Shown: positions 1-10,782, numbered from the stretch's first letter. The stretch: DNA of 64,000 nucleotides from Nocardioides terrae (GCF_900112345.1 NZ_FOLB01000001.1:372001-436000); one strand, 5' to 3'. The notes: a model not told the origin generated them from the letters alone. Numbers and translations are program-made.

Positions 1-896
1 ACCACCTCAAGCTCGGGGTCGCCACGCCCGGGACGCTCGTCGACGTGAGCCACCTCCCGCTCGACGCGCTCGAGGAGCACGACGGCGGCCTCCTCGTCGG
101 CGCCAACGTCCGCAACAGCGACCTGGCCGCGGATCGCCGGGTGCGGACGGGCTGGCCCGTGCTCTCCCGCGCGCTGCTGTCCGGCGCGTCCGGCCAGATC
201 CGCAACCAGGCGACGACCGCCGGCAACCTGCTGCAGCGCACCCGCTGCGTCTACTTCCTGGACGTCACCACACCCTGCAACAAGCGCGAGCCGGGCTCGG
301 GCTGCTCGGCCGCCGAGGGCTACGGCCGCTACAACGCCATCCTCGGCGCCGGCCCGGCCTGCGTGACCGTGCATCCCTCCGACCTCGCCGTCGGCCTGGT
401 GGCCGTCGACGCCACCGTCGTCGTGCTCGGGCCCGACGGTGAACGGCGGGTGCCCGCGGCCGACCTGCACCGGCTCCCCGGCGACGACGCCGCGCGCGAC
501 ACGGTCCTGGGGCACGGCGAGCTGATCACCGCCGTCGAGCTGCCCCGCTCCGCCCACGCCCGCACCTCGACCTACGTCAAGGTCCGCGACCGGGCGTCCT
601 TCGCGTTCGCGTTGGTCTCCGTGGCGGTCGCGATCGACCGGGCCGAGGACGGGACCGTCCGCGACCTGCGGATCGTCTGGGGCGGCGTCGCGCACAAGCC
701 GTGGCGGGCCACCCGCGCGGAGGACGCGTTGCGCGGTCGGCCCCTGACCGAGGCCGGCGTCCGGGACGCCGCCGAGGCCGAGCTCGACCAGGCCCGGCCG
801 ACGGCCGGGACCGAGTACAAGCCCGCCATGGTCCGCAACGCGACGGCGCTCGCGTTCCGCCGGCTCGTCCCCGACCTGGCCGAGGAGGCCCGATGA
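1..896 (+). CDS. FAD-binding subunit of a PaoB-like molybdenum hydroxylase (5' partial)
   Basis: Electron-transfer FAD subunit of a xanthine-oxidase-family enzyme, closest in design to E. coli PaoB (YagS). The frame is open from base 3, so the N-terminus lies upstream of the window; the GTG at 45 is internal. A TTAGNLLQR motif (bases ~213-240) belongs to the FAD domain. Four cysteines spaced C-x9-C-x8-C-x18-C (bases 246-362) match the extra 4Fe-4S insertion that separates PaoB from ordinary XdhB. The stop overlaps the next start (ATGA), so the two subunits are translationally coupled. A 2Fe-2S subunit is expected just upstream (inference). Confidence 0.9.
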   Translation, partial: HLKLGVATPGTLVDVSHLPLDALEEHDGGLLVGANVRNSDLAADRRVRTGWPVLSRALLSGASGQIRNQATTAGNLLQRTRCVYFLDVTTPCNKREPGSGCSAAEGYGRYNAILGAGPACVTVHPSDLAVGLVAVDATVVVLGPDGERRVPAADLHRLPGDDAARDTVLGHGELITAVELPRSAHARTSTYVKVRDRASFAFALVSVAVAIDRAEDGTVRDLRIVWGGVAHKPWRATRAEDALRGRPLTEAGVRDAAEAELDQARPTAGTEYKPAMVRNATALAFRRLVPDLAEEAR

Positions 897-2995
897 CCGA
901 GCTCGTCCCCTCCCCCGTCGAGCCGAAGGCCATCGGCACCGCACTGCCGCGGGTCGACGGTGTCGAGAAGGTGACCGGCCGGGCGGCGTACGCGGTGGAG
1001 CACCCGGTCGACCGGCCGCTGTTCGCCTGGCTGGTCACATCGACCGTCGCCCGCGGCCGGGTCGTCGCCGTCGACCGCAGCGAGGCGCTGGCCCATCCGG
1101 GCGTCGTCTCCGTCGTCGACCACACCGACGCGCCCCGGCTCGCGCAGACAGACAACGGCGAGCTCGCCATCCTGCAGGACGACGCCGTCGGGTTCCGCGG
1201 CCAGATCGTCGCCGTCGTCCTGGCGGAGTCGTCCGAGGCCGCTCGCGAGGGCGCCCGGCTGGTCCGGGTCGAGCAGGAGGCCGAGCCGTTCGAGGCCGAG
1301 CTGCGCGAGGACAACGCCAGCTACCGGCCGGAGAAGGTCAATCCGGCCATGGAGACCGACACCGACCAGGGTGACGTCGACACGGCACTCGGCACGGCGA
1401 CGACCGTGCTCGAGCAGACCTACCGGACGCCGTACGAGCACAACAACCCGCTCGAGCCGCACGCCACGACCGCGTGGTGGAGCGAGGAGGACGGCCGCGA
1501 GCGGCTCACGCTCTTCGACTCCAGCCAGGGGGTGCACGGCGTGGCCACCGCGCTCGCACCGATGCTCGGCATCGACAGGGAGCAGATCCGTGTCATGGCG
1601 CCGTTCGTCGGCGGAGGGTTCGGCAGCAAGGGCGAGGCCCACGCCCACGTGATGGCGGCCGCGCTCGCCGCGCGCACCACCGGGGGCCGGCCGGTGCGGC
1701 TGGCCGTGACCCGCCAGCAGATGTTCTCGCTGACCGGCTACCGGACGGCCACCATCTCGAAGTTCCGGCTGGGGACCGACGACGACGGCCGGCTCACCGC
1801 CATCGAGCACCGGGTGCAGGAGCAGACGTCGCGGCTGCGGGAGTTCGCCGAGCAGACCGCGTCGCCGACCCGGATGATGTACGCCGCCCCGAACCGCCGC
1901 ACCAGCCACCGGCTGGCCGTCCTCGACGTCGCGGTGCCGTCGTGGATGCGCGCTCCGGGCGAGATGCCCGGCATGTTCGCCCACGAGGTGGCGATGGACG
2001 AGCTGGCTGAGGCGTGCGGCCTGGACCCCGTCGAGCTGCGCCGCCGCAACGACCCGGACGTCGACCCGGAGGAGGGCCTGCCCTTCGACCGACGGGGGCT
2101 GGTCGAGTGCCTCGACCGCGGGGCGGAGCGGTTCGGCTGGGCGTCCCGGCCGCGCGCGCCGCGCAGCACCGCTGACGGGGAGTGGTGGGTCGGGACCGGC
2201 GTCGCGTCGGCGACGTACCCCGCCATGCGACAGCCGGGCAACGTCGCCCGCGTCGAGTCCACCGACACCGGCTTCGCCGTCTCCATCGGCGCCGTTGACA
2301 TCGGGACCGGCGCACGCACCGCCCTCACCCAGATCGCCGCCGACGCGCTCGGCGTCGGAACTGACGACATCGACCTGCGACTGGGCGACACCGCGCTGCC
2401 GATGGCCAGCGTGGCCGGCGGGTCGTCCGGCACCAGCTCGTGGGGCTCGGCGATCGTGGCCGCCGCACAGCAGTTCCTGGCCGACCACGGCGACCGGCCG
2501 GACCCCGGGCTCTGGACCGAGGCGTCCGCGCTGCGCGGCGACGAGGCGGACCGGTTCTCCTTCCACTCCTTCGGCGCCGTCTTCGCGGAGGTGCACGTCC
2601 ACCGCTACACCGGCGAGCTGCGGGTGCCACGGATGCTCGGCGTCTACTCGGTCGGACGGGTCGTCAACCCGACCACCGCCCGGTCACAGCTCGTCGGCGG
2701 CCTGGTCATGGGCATGTCGGCGGCGCTCTTCGAGGAGTCGGTGCGCGATCCGCGCTTCGGGCACGTCGTGACTCAGGACCTGGCGACCTACCACGTCGCG
2801 GCACACGCCGATGTGGCCGGCATCGAGGCCGAGTGGCTCGACGAGTCCACCACGACCTTCACGCCGATGGGGTCGCGTGGCATCGGCGAGATCGGCATCG
2901 TGGGGACCGCGGCCGCGGTCGCCAACGCGGCGTACCACGCCACCGGTGTCCGCGTGCGGGACCTCCCGCTGACCGCCGACGCGTTCCTGGAGTGA
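893..2995 (+). CDS. Molybdopterin-binding catalytic subunit of PaoC-like aldehyde oxidoreductase
   Basis: Large catalytic subunit (700 aa) carrying the molybdenum cofactor; by family it oxidises aldehydes or N-heterocycles with water. It starts at the ATG of the ATGA overlap with the FAD subunit. The N-terminal region (residues ~15-120) is the a/b hammerhead domain. GGGFGSKGEAH (bases ~1612-1641) is the cofactor-binding glycine motif, and GIGEIG near the C-terminus (bases ~2880-2897) supplies the active-site glutamate typical of the family. Length is slightly below that of PaoC (~730 aa). The true substrate cannot be read from sequence; an aldehyde is favoured because the partner subunit is PaoB-like. 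Confidence 0.9.
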   Translation: MTELVPSPVEPKAIGTALPRVDGVEKVTGRAAYAVEHPVDRPLFAWLVTSTVARGRVVAVDRSEALAHPGVVSVVDHTDAPRLAQTDNGELAILQDDAVGFRGQIVAVVLAESSEAAREGARLVRVEQEAEPFEAELREDNASYRPEKVNPAMETDTDQGDVDTALGTATTVLEQTYRTPYEHNNPLEPHATTAWWSEEDGRERLTLFDSSQGVHGVATALAPMLGIDREQIRVMAPFVGGGFGSKGEAHAHVMAAALAARTTGGRPVRLAVTRQQMFSLTGYRTATISKFRLGTDDDGRLTAIEHRVQEQTSRLREFAEQTASPTRMMYAAPNRRTSHRLAVLDVAVPSWMRAPGEMPGMFAHEVAMDELAEACGLDPVELRRRNDPDVDPEEGLPFDRRGLVECLDRGAERFGWASRPRAPRSTADGEWWVGTGVASATYPAMRQPGNVARVESTDTGFAVSIGAVDIGTGARTALTQIAADALGVGTDDIDLRLGDTALPMASVAGGSSGTSSWGSAIVAAAQQFLADHGDRPDPGLWTEASALRGDEADRFSFHSFGAVFAEVHVHRYTGELRVPRMLGVYSVGRVVNPTTARSQLVGGLVMGMSAALFEESVRDPRFGHVVTQDLATYHVAAHADVAGIEAEWLDESTTTFTPMGSRGIGEIGIVGTAAAVANAAYHATGVRVRDLPLTADAFLE

Positions 2996-2998
2996 CGG

Positions 2999-3532
2999 TC
3001 AGTCGCGCGAGGCATCGCCTGCTGCGTGTTCGCGGACGACGGCACCCTTGGCGTGCGCGGCGGCCTTGAGCCCGGCCTGGAACTCGACGATCCGCGCCTG
3101 CAGCGCGGGGTCGGTCGCCCCGAGGATGCGGGCCGCGAGCAGGCCGGCGTTGCGAGCGTTGCCGATCGAGACCGTGGCCACGGGCACGCCGGCCGGCATC
3201 TGCACGATCGAGAGCAGCGAGTCCATGCCGTCGAGGTACTTCAGCGGCACCGGCACGCCGATGACCGGCAGCGGCGTCACGGCGGCCAGCATCCCGGGCA
3301 GGTGGGCCGCTCCCCCGGCGCCGGCGATGATGACCGACAGGCCGCGCTCGTGCGCGCGCTTGCCGTAGTCGATCATCTCCTCCGGCATCCGGTGCGCCGA
3401 GACGACGTCGGCCTCGTAGCCGATGCCGAACTCCTCGAGCGCCTCGGCGGCCACCTTCATGGTCGGCCAGTCGGAGTCCGAGCCCATCACGATGCCGACC
3501 GCCACCGGCCGGTCCAGCCTGTCGGGACCCAT
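2999..3532 (-). CDS. purE: N5-carboxyaminoimidazole ribonucleotide mutase PurE
   Basis: Moves the carboxyl group of N5-CAIR from N5 to C4 in de novo purine synthesis. At 177 aa it has the size of class I Pur[10 protein letters not shown] near the N-terminus and SAHRMPEEM about 30 residues later are the nucleotide-binding and catalytic (His) motifs; [10 protein letters not shown] follows. I use the ATG at 3532, five bases after the purK stop; a GTG at 3541 overlapping that stop as GTGA is an equally credible start and would add three residues. It forms a two-gene operon with purK, which makes its substrate. Confidence 0.93.
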   Translation of the reverse strand: MGPDRLDRPVAVGIVMGSDSDWPTMKVAAEALEEFGIGYEADVVSAHRMPEEMIDYGKRAHERGLSVIIAGAGGAAHLPGMLAAVTPLPVIGVPVPLKYLDGMDSLLSIVQMPAGVPVATVSIGNARNAGLLAARILGATDPALQARIVEFQAGLKAAAHAKGAVVREHAAGDASRD

Positions 3533-3537
3533 CGCGC

Positions 3538-4704
3538 TCACTCGCTTTCGTTGCCAAGGTCGCCGGCGAACCAGGCGGCGGCGTGCCGCGCCCGCTCGAG
3601 GCAGTCGTCGAGGTCGTCGCCGTAGGTGTTGACGTGCCCCACCTTCCGGCCGGGCCGCAGCTCCTTGCCGTAGAGGTGCACCCGCAGCCGCGGGTCGCGC
3701 GCCAGGGCGTGCGGGAAGCCGTCGTAGAGGTGACCGACCTCGGGGTCGGAGCCACCGAGGATGTTGACCATCACGGTCCAGCGCTGCCGCGGCGCCGGCG
3801 AGCCGAGCGGCAGGTCCATCACCGCACGGAGATGGTTCTCGAACTGCGAGGTCACCGCACCGTCCTGCGTCCAGTGGCCGGTGTTGTGCGGGCGCATCGC
3901 GAGCTCGTTGACGAGCACCTGCGGCCGTCCGTTCTCGTCGAGAGCCTCGAAGAGCTCGACGGCGAGGATGCCGGTGACGCCGAGCTCGCCGGCGACCCTC
4001 AGCGCGATCGACTGCGCCGCACCGCTGAGCTCGTCGGAGAGGCCGGGCGCGGGGGCGACCACCTCGTGGCAGATGCCGTCGCGCTGGGTGGTCTCCACGA
4101 CGGGGTACGCCGCCGCCTGACCGCTCGGCGAGCGCGCGACGATCGCGGAGAGCTCGCGACGGAAGTCGACGAGCTCCTCGGCGAGGATGCGTACGCCGGC
4201 GTGGGCGGCCACCTCGAACGGTTCGCGGGCATCGGCGGCCGAGCGGACGACCCAGACACCCTTGCCGTCGTACCCGCCCCGGGTGGTCTTGAGGACGCAG
4301 GGGAAACCGAAGGCCTCGACGTCCTCGACGGTCCCCACGATGGCGTTGCGCGGGCACGGCACGCCGAGCTCGCCGAGCCGCTCGCGCATCAGGCCCTTGT
4401 CCTGGGCGAAGACGAGGGCGTCCGGTCCGGGCCGCACCGCGACGCCGGTGCGCTCCAGCGCGTGCAGGTGCTCGGTCGGCACGTGCTCGTGGTCGAAGGT
4501 GACCGCAGCGCACCCGTCGGTGACCTTCAGCAGGGTGTCGAGGTCGCGGTAGTCACCGACGACGTGGTCGGGGATCACCTGGGCGGCCGAGACGCCGCCG
4601 GCCTCGGCGAGCAGCCGCAGCGGCAGACCGAGCGCGATCGCCGGCTGCGCCATCATCCGGGCGAGCTGGCCACCGCCGATGACGGCGAGGGTGGGTGCTG
4701 ACAC
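3538..4704 (-). CDS. purK: N5-carboxyaminoimidazole ribonucleotide synthase PurK
   Basis: ATP-grasp ligase (388 aa) that makes N5-CAIR from AIR, bicarbonate and ATP. It opens with the Rossmann-like [11 protein letters not shown] signature. DHEHVP around residue 72 and the central [14 protein letters not shown] loop belong to the preATP-grasp and ATP-grasp regions, and an [12 protein letters not shown] motif near residue 265 is the usual PurK catalytic stretch. The GTG start is supported by a TAGCCT hexamer 6 nt upstream (leaderless promoter). It is followed at once by purE. Confidence 0.94.
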   Translation of the reverse strand: MSAPTLAVIGGGQLARMMAQPAIALGLPLRLLAEAGGVSAAQVIPDHVVGDYRDLDTLLKVTDGCAAVTFDHEHVPTEHLHALERTGVAVRPGPDALVFAQDKGLMRERLGELGVPCPRNAIVGTVEDVEAFGFPCVLKTTRGGYDGKGVWVVRSAADAREPFEVAAHAGVRILAEELVDFRRELSAIVARSPSGQAAAYPVVETTQRDGICHEVVAPAPGLSDELSGAAQSIALRVAGELGVTGILAVELFEALDENGRPQVLVNELAMRPHNTGHWTQDGAVTSQFENHLRAVMDLPLGSPAPRQRWTVMVNILGGSDPEVGHLYDGFPHALARDPRLRVHLYGKELRPGRKVGHVNTYGDDLDDCLERARHAAAWFAGDLGNESE

Positions 4705-4710
4705 GCGAAC

Positions 4711-4716
4711 AGGCTA
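4711..4716 (-). promoter_or_regulatory. Candidate -10 of purK (leaderless)
   Basis: On the minus strand the hexamer TAGCCT (TANNNT) ends 6 nt before the purK GTG at 4704, so transcription would begin at the start codon. The hexamer is seen; promoter function is inferred. Confidence 0.5.
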
Positions 4717-4727
4717 TCGGCGCCCCG

Positions 4728-5042
4728 TCAGATGGCCGGGACCGCGCCCAGCTCGAAGCGCAGGCCCTTGCCGCGCACGGTGGTGATGAGGTGAGGGTGA
4801 CGGCTGTCGTCGCCGATCTTGCGGCGCACCCAGCCCAGGTGGACGTCGATCGTCTTCGAGGAGGTCCAGAACCGGGTCGCCCACACGTCCTGCATCAGCT
4901 CGTCGCGACTCACGATGGTGCCCGCGTTGCTGATCAGCTTGAAGAGGAGGTCGAACTCCTTGCGGGAGAGCCTGACCTCGGTGTCGCCCTGCCACACCTG
5001 GCGGGTCTCGGGGTCGACGCGGACGTCCTGCACCTGGATCAC
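4728..5042 (-). CDS. Stand-alone OmpR/PhoB-type winged-helix DNA-binding protein
   Basis: DNA-binding regulator consisting almost only of a Trans_reg_C winged helix (about 104 aa): LSRKEFDLL, the recognition-helix region SSKTIDVHLGWVRRKIGDD and the terminal wing TTVRGKGLRFE are all present. No receiver domain precedes it, so it cannot be a normal phosphorylated response regulator. The frame stays open to an ATG at 5105. I prefer the GTG at 5042 because TACATT lies 6 nt upstream and because the family-like sequence begins there. It ends 23 bp before purK and may be co-transcribed. Its target is unknown. Confidence 0.75.
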   Translation of the reverse strand: MIQVQDVRVDPETRQVWQGDTEVRLSRKEFDLLFKLISNAGTIVSRDELMQDVWATRFWTSSKTIDVHLGWVRRKIGDDSRHPHLITTVRGKGLRFELGAVPAI

Positions 5043-5048
5043 AAGCAA

Positions 5049-5054
5049 AATGTA
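5049..5054 (-). promoter_or_regulatory. Candidate -10 of the winged-helix gene
   Basis: TACATT on the minus strand, 6 nt before GTG 5042. It supports that codon as a leaderless start over the upstream ATG at 5105. Confidence 0.45.
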
Positions 5055-5150
5055 GGCAGCCGCTCGACGCGGCGGCGGGCGTTTGCCGGATCCTGCCACT
5101 GACAACTTCCTGCCAGTGTTCAGTCTCAGGTCGCGCGCCTGAACCGCCGC

Positions 5151-6089
5151 TCAGTGACGGCGTACGGCGACCGGCTCGACGATCCCGAAGCCGCGGACCG
5201 GCCGGGCCGGCAGCCGGCGCGTCTCGAACTGCTCCGGCGGCAGCACCGCGGCCGTCGTCTCGTCGATGATGACCCGGTTGCGCCTGGCCACCGCCGTGAG
5301 CCGCGCCGCCATGTTCACCGGCGGGCCGAACACGTCCCCGAGCCGGGTGACGACCGAGCCGGTCGCCAGGCCCAGCCGCACGTCAGGCATGCGGGGGTCG
5401 CGCCCGATCACGTTGATGATCCCCTCGGCAGTGTCGTAGGCGCGGATCGGGTCGTCGTTCACGAACAGCACCGAGTCGCCCAGGCTCTTGATGACCCGGC
5501 CCTGCTGGACCGCGATCACGTCGGCGCAGCGGGACTCGAAGAGCTCGACCAGGTCGCCGATCTTCTCCTGGGTGAGTGTGTTGGACAGCGCGGTGAAGGA
5601 GACGATGTCGGCGAAACCGACCGTGACCTGCGTGGTCCCCAGGTCCTCCGCCTCGGAGGCCTCGAGCCGCGCCAGCGCCGCGCTCATGTGCCGCCGCCAC
5701 GCGTAGGTGATGAGGCCCTCGAAACGCTCGTTGAACTCGTCGGTGAGCGCGGCGGCCACCTCCTTGACCGCCGGCCGCTCCTCGAGCCGGCCGAGCGCCT
5801 CGAGGTGGTGCACCATCGCCGAGACCTCCCAGTCAGAGAGCCGGGCCATGGTGAGGCCGACGCCGCGGGTCAGGTTCACGGCGAGGTCGAAGTCGATGAT
5901 CCCCGTGGCGAGGATGTCGGTGAGCGTGGTCAGCGCGACCAGGTCGTCCTCGGTGTAGAACGCCTCGTCGCCGGCCTCGGGGAAGCCGAGCGCGCGCCAC
6001 AGCCGCTTGGCCTGCTCCAGGCTGACGCCGGTGCGCTCGGCGACCTCGGACGCGGTGTAGCGCGCGCCCTCCGGGATGGAGTCGACCAC
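5151..6089 (-). CDS. Class III adenylate cyclase with N-terminal regulatory domain
   Basis: Converts ATP to cAMP. At 312 aa it has the layout of mycobacterial Rv1264. The N-terminal half (residues ~1-140, helical, with MerR-like ASEVAERTGVS) resembles the autoinhibitory regulatory domain. The C-terminal cyclase domain has FADIVSFT (first metal Asp), IKSLGDSVLF (substrate lysine and second metal Asp) and GDVFGPPVNMAARL (adenine-specifying Asp, transition-state Asn and Arg), so every catalytic residue appears intact. pH sensing is known for Rv1264 and is only inferred here. The GTG start lies 3 nt after the stop of the PH-domain gene, indicating one operon. Confidence 0.88.
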   Translation of the reverse strand: MVDSIPEGARYTASEVAERTGVSLEQAKRLWRALGFPEAGDEAFYTEDDLVALTTLTDILATGIIDFDLAVNLTRGVGLTMARLSDWEVSAMVHHLEALGRLEERPAVKEVAAALTDEFNERFEGLITYAWRRHMSAALARLEASEAEDLGTTQVTVGFADIVSFTALSNTLTQEKIGDLVELFESRCADVIAVQQGRVIKSLGDSVLFVNDDPIRAYDTAEGIINVIGRDPRMPDVRLGLATGSVVTRLGDVFGPPVNMAARLTAVARRNRVIIDETTAAVLPPEQFETRRLPARPVRGFGIVEPVAVRRH

Positions 6090-6092
6090 CTT

Positions 6093-6590
6093 CTACACGC
6101 CTTCGGCGCGGCCGTCGCCCGGGAGGGAGTGCAGCAGGTCGTTGATCCGTCGCTGCGACTCCTCGGCGTGCGGGATGTCGTGGAGCACGACCCGCCCGTG
6201 GGTGCTGGCGTCGCTGACGATGAGGGTGCCGCACCCGAGCAGCCGGTCGATCAGGTCGAACTCGTAGGCGACGTCGCTGATCCTGCTCAGCGGGATGTCG
6301 TGCCCGCGACGGGTCAGCACGCCCCGGCGGGTGATCAGCCGACGGGTGGTGACCGTGTAGGTCGCCGTCGCCCACTCGAGCACGGGCCGCAGCACCAGCC
6401 ACACGACGCCGATCGCGACGATGACCCAGAGCACCAGCGACGCGACGCGGGGCAGCCAGAAGTGGCCGACCTCCCCCACCGCGATCAGCACGATCAGCGC
6501 CAGCAGCGGCAGGAGCAGCGCCTTGGCGTGCGTCCGTGTGTGGAGGACGACCGTCTCACCCTCGTTCAGCAGCTTGCTCGAGATCCCCAC
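6093..6590 (-). CDS. PH domain-containing membrane protein (YdbS/bPH2 type)
   Basis: A 165-aa protein with two adjacent membrane helices (residues ~24-42 and ~48-68) followed by a bacterial PH domain (bPH_2), recognised by YTVTTRRLITRRGVL and the DIPLSRISDV stretch. These domains are common beside cell-envelope and biotin genes in actinobacteria but have no agreed function. The GTG start at 6590 lies 15 bp downstream of the birA stop and its own stop is 3 bp before the cyclase, so birA, this gene and the cyclase look co-transcribed. Confidence 0.85.
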   Translation of the reverse strand: MGISSKLLNEGETVVLHTRTHAKALLLPLLALIVLIAVGEVGHFWLPRVASLVLWVIVAIGVVWLVLRPVLEWATATYTVTTRRLITRRGVLTRRGHDIPLSRISDVAYEFDLIDRLLGCGTLIVSDASTHGRVVLHDIPHAEESQRRINDLLHSLPGDGRAEGV

Positions 6591-6605
6591 GTGCGAATCA
6601 TGTCA

Positions 6606-7436
6606 CTACCGGGCCGGTCGGAGGTGGACCACGTCACCCGCGCCGACGACCCGATCGCCCTGCGGCGTCGTGACGACCAGCCGGCCGGTCGCGTCGACCG
6701 CCGTCGCGGTGCCGACGAGAGTGCCCCCGCCCGGCAGCTCCGCACGCACCTCACGGCCCAGCGTCGCGCTCGCGCGGACGTACGCCGGCCGGAGCGACTC
6801 CGAGTCGGCGACCCAGTCCGCGTAGTGCTCGAAGAGGACCCTCAGCACGTGCCGCAGCACCGCGGTGCGGTCGACGAGGCCGCCCGACTCGATGGCGAGC
6901 GACGTCGCGGTCGGGACGGGCAGCTCCTCCGCGGTCAGGGAGGTGTTGATGCCGATCCCGACGACCGCCGCAGGCCCCGGGCCGCTGGTCGAGCCGGTCG
7001 CGGCCTCGATCCGTTCGACGAGGATCCCGCAGACCTTCCTGTCGCCATCCGCCCCGGCGACCAGCACGTCGTTGGGCCACTTCACGCCGGCGGCGTACCC
7101 CTCCTCGCGCAGGGCCGTGGTGACGGCCAGCCCCGCGAGCAGCGGCAGCCACGGCCAGCGCTCGGCGGGGACCTGCTCGGCCGGCGGCCGCAGCAGCACC
7201 GAGAAGGTCAGCGCCGAGTGCAGTGGCGTCTCCCAGGTCCGGTCCAGCCTCCCCCGACCGGCGGTCTGGTGCTCGGTCACGACGACGAGTCCCTCGGGAG
7301 CACCCTGGCGGGCGCGCTGGGCGAGCACGGCGTTGGTCGACGGCGTCTCGGGCAGGATCTCCACCACGAACGGGTCGTCGCCCGTGGCGATCCTCACAGG
7401 ATCGAGAGGGGCTCGGCCGTTCGTGTGCTGGGTCAC
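6606..7436 (-). CDS. birA: Biotin--[acyl-CoA carboxylase] ligase
   Basis: Attaches biotin to the carrier domain of biotin-dependent carboxylases through biotinyl-[12 protein letters not shown] (biotin/AMP loop) and KWPNDVLV (catalytic lysine) are both present, and the family C-terminal domain follows. With a start at GTG 7436 it has 276 aa and no N-terminal helix-turn-helix, so it is a monofunctional ligase, not a repressor. GTG 7442 is an alternative start. It diverges from a carboxylase beta-subunit gene with only 19 bp between the start codons, which fits a shared function. Confidence 0.92.
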   Translation of the reverse strand: MTQHTNGRAPLDPVRIATGDDPFVVEILPETPSTNAVLAQRARQGAPEGLVVVTEHQTAGRGRLDRTWETPLHSALTFSVLLRPPAEQVPAERWPWLPLLAGLAVTTALREEGYAAGVKWPNDVLVAGADGDRKVCGILVERIEAATGSTSGPGPAAVVGIGINTSLTAEELPVPTATSLAIESGGLVDRTAVLRHVLRVLFEHYADWVADSESLRPAYVRASATLGREVRAELPGGGTLVGTATAVDATGRLVVTTPQGDRVVGAGDVVHLRPAR

Positions 7437-7442
7437 GGGCAC

Positions 7443-7448
7443 TAGTGT
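7443..7448 (+). promoter_or_regulatory. Candidate leaderless -10 of the acyl-CoA carboxylase gene
   Basis: TAGTGT ends 7 nt before GTG 7456. It overlaps the 8-bp palindrome CACTAGTG (7440-7447), in the 19-bp gap shared with birA, where the minus strand offers a weaker CACACT hexamer 7 nt before GTG 7436. Confidence 0.5.
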
Positions 7449-7455
7449 GCCGAAG

Positions 7456-9071
<1,616 letters not shown>

Positions 9072-9075
<4 letters not shown>

Positions 9076-9314
9076 CGACCGCGGCGGGCGGAGAGTCGAG
9101 CGCGGCGGGCGAAACCCGGCCCGCGCTCACCATCGTGAACCCCGACGTCACTGCCGAGGAGGTCGCGGCGATCGTGGCCGTGCTCGCCTCCCTCGGCGGT
9201 GGCGAGCCAGCGCCCCGGCCGCCGCGCAGCGAGTGGGCGAACCCAGCGCGGCGTGTGCGAGGCGACCTCGCGCGCGGAGCGGGTGCCTGGCGGGCCAGCG
9301 GTCTGCCGCGCTGA
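9072..9314 (+). CDS. accE: Acyl-CoA carboxylase epsilon subunit
   Basis: An 80-aa accessory subunit that in Streptomyces and mycobacteria stabilises the alpha/beta carboxylase complex. The signature is the central [20 protein letters not shown] helix followed by a WANPARR segment near the C-terminus. It starts at a GTG overlapping the beta-subunit stop (GTGA), so the two are coupled. Confidence 0.88.
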
Positions 9315-9399
9315 GGCTCGCCTCCCTTCGCCGCCTCGGGGCATATCAGCAGTCACACGCGGGGCCGGTTGTGGTCCACAGGGCTGCTTCCGGGTTGCG

Positions 9400-9408
9400 T
9401 TGTCCACA
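9400..9408 (+). promoter_or_regulatory. DnaA-box-like nonamer TTGTCCACA
   Basis: The sequence equals the actinobacterial DnaA-box consensus as I know it. A related TTGTGGTCCACA sits at 9369-9380. Both are in the 181-bp gap before the DUF222/HNH gene; apart from these and a ribosome site at 9486-9490 I see nothing else in the gap. One or two boxes are too few for an origin, so the role is unknown. Confidence 0.3.
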
Positions 9409-9495
9409 GACCTACGAGCTGTGTGCTCCGGCGTCGGGGACTGTCGGTGGTGGGCGGGATGATCCTGGGTATCGGATCTTCTCTCGGGAGTGCGC

Positions 9496-10782
9496 ATGAC
9501 CGCAGCGAACACGGAGCCACCGGGCCGGCCGGCACTGTCGCGGGTGCACGAGGTGCACCGGTTCCTCGGGCGTCTGCACGAGGTCATGGACGGGGTCGAC
9601 TCCGACCGAGTCTGGGCCCTCTCGCCGGTCGAGATGGCCGAGTGTGTCCGGGAGGCGTACGCCGCCCAAGCCCGCCTCGCCGAGCTCACCCTCGCACTCC
9701 TGGCCCAGGCCGAGGTCTCGGGTGTGGCTGCGTGCGAGGGGGCGATGTCGATGCCGGCCTGGCTGCGCGAGCACATCCACTTGGCGCCGGCGGCGGCGAA
9801 GCGAGAGATGCGGCTCGCCCACGGGCTGGCCCGGCACCGGCTGGTCCGCGAGGCCCTGGCGGCGGGTGCGTTCCCGCCCGCCTCGGCCACCGTGGTCGTG
9901 GACGCGTTGGATGCCCTCCCCTCCGACCTGGACCCCGATCTGGTGGTGCGGGCCGAGCAGCACCTGGTCGGGGAGGCCCATGCCCACGACACCGGTGTGC
10001 TGCGTCGGATCGCTGACCATCTCGACGAGGTCCTCGACCCCGACGGCGCCGACCGGCGCCTGGCCGTCCAGCTGGCCCGTGCTGAAGCCCTGGCGGCGCG
10101 GCGGGCGTTCTGCCGGCTCCGGCACGACGAGACCACGCAGACCACCGACGGGGTCTTCCGGATCCCGCTGGTCCAAGGGGTGCGGTTGCAGCGGATGCTG
10201 GAGGCACTGCTCAACCCCGGCCGCCCCGACCCCATCGACCCGATCGACCCCGAGACCGGGGTTCGACTCTCGGCCGAGGAGCTGCGGGGGCGGGCGTTGG
10301 CCGAGCTGGTCGACCGCATCCCGAAGGGCACCCTGCCCCGGACAGGTGGGTGTGACCCGGTCGTGGTCGTCACCTTGGACCTGGCGACCCTCCTCGGCGG
10401 CCTCAAGGCCGCCCCTCTCGACACCGGGGACGCGGTCAGTCCCGGCACCGCCCGCCGCCTCGCCGCCCGCTACGGGATCATCCCGGCCGTGCTCGGCTCC
10501 AGCAGCGAGGTCCTCGACCTGGGCCGCAAGGCCAGGTTCTACACCGTCAAGCAGCGTCTGGCCATGACCGTGCAGCAAGGCGGCGTGTGCGCGGTCGAGG
10601 ACTGCGCACGACCCGCCGCCTGGGCGGACGCCCACCACCTCCACCAGTGGCAGCACGGCGGACGGACCGACCTCAAGGACGGCGTGCTGGTCTGCCGGCC
10701 CCACCACACCTACGCCGACCACCCCGACTACCGGGTCGAACGCCTACGCCCCGGCCACATCCGCCTCCACCGACGCCACTAG
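9496..10782 (+). CDS. DUF222 / HNH endonuclease domain protein (13E12-type)
   Basis: A 428-aa protein with an N-terminal helical DUF222 domain (residues ~15-310) and a C-terminal HNH nuclease fold. In the latter, C-x4-C (CAVEDC), the catalytic DAHHLHQW and the closing CRPHHTYAD make up the metal-bound HNH centre. Such genes are repeated many times in Nocardioides and mycobacteria (REP13E12 family) and are thought to be mobile or repetitive, with unproven function. The ATG at 9496 is favoured over GTG 9490 because GGGAG (9486-9490) sits 5 nt upstream. Confidence 0.85.
   Translation: MTAANTEPPGRPALSRVHEVHRFLGRLHEVMDGVDSDRVWALSPVEMAECVREAYAAQARLAELTLALLAQAEVSGVAACEGAMSMPAWLREHIHLAPAAAKREMRLAHGLARHRLVREALAAGAFPPASATVVVDALDALPSDLDPDLVVRAEQHLVGEAHAHDTGVLRRIADHLDEVLDPDGADRRLAVQLARAEALAARRAFCRLRHDETTQTTDGVFRIPLVQGVRLQRMLEALLNPGRPDPIDPIDPETGVRLSAEELRGRALAELVDRIPKGTLPRTGGCDPVVVVTLDLATLLGGLKAAPLDTGDAVSPGTARRLAARYGIIPAVLGSSSEVLDLGRKARFYTVKQRLAMTVQQGGVCAVEDCARPAAWADAHHLHQWQHGGRTDLKDGVLVCRPHHTYADHPDYRVERLRPGHIRLHRRH

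Noticed and set aside
572..2602. 676-codon open frame on the minus strand across the molybdenum hydroxylase genes
   Set aside because: It mirrors two genes with intact motifs on the plus strand; its composition (Arg/Gly/Asp-rich, no domain) is typical of antisense frames in GC-rich DNA.
9496..10782. Phage HNH homing endonuclease as sign of a prophage
   Set aside because: The N-terminal DUF222 domain identifies a chromosomal repeat family; no phage genes flank it.
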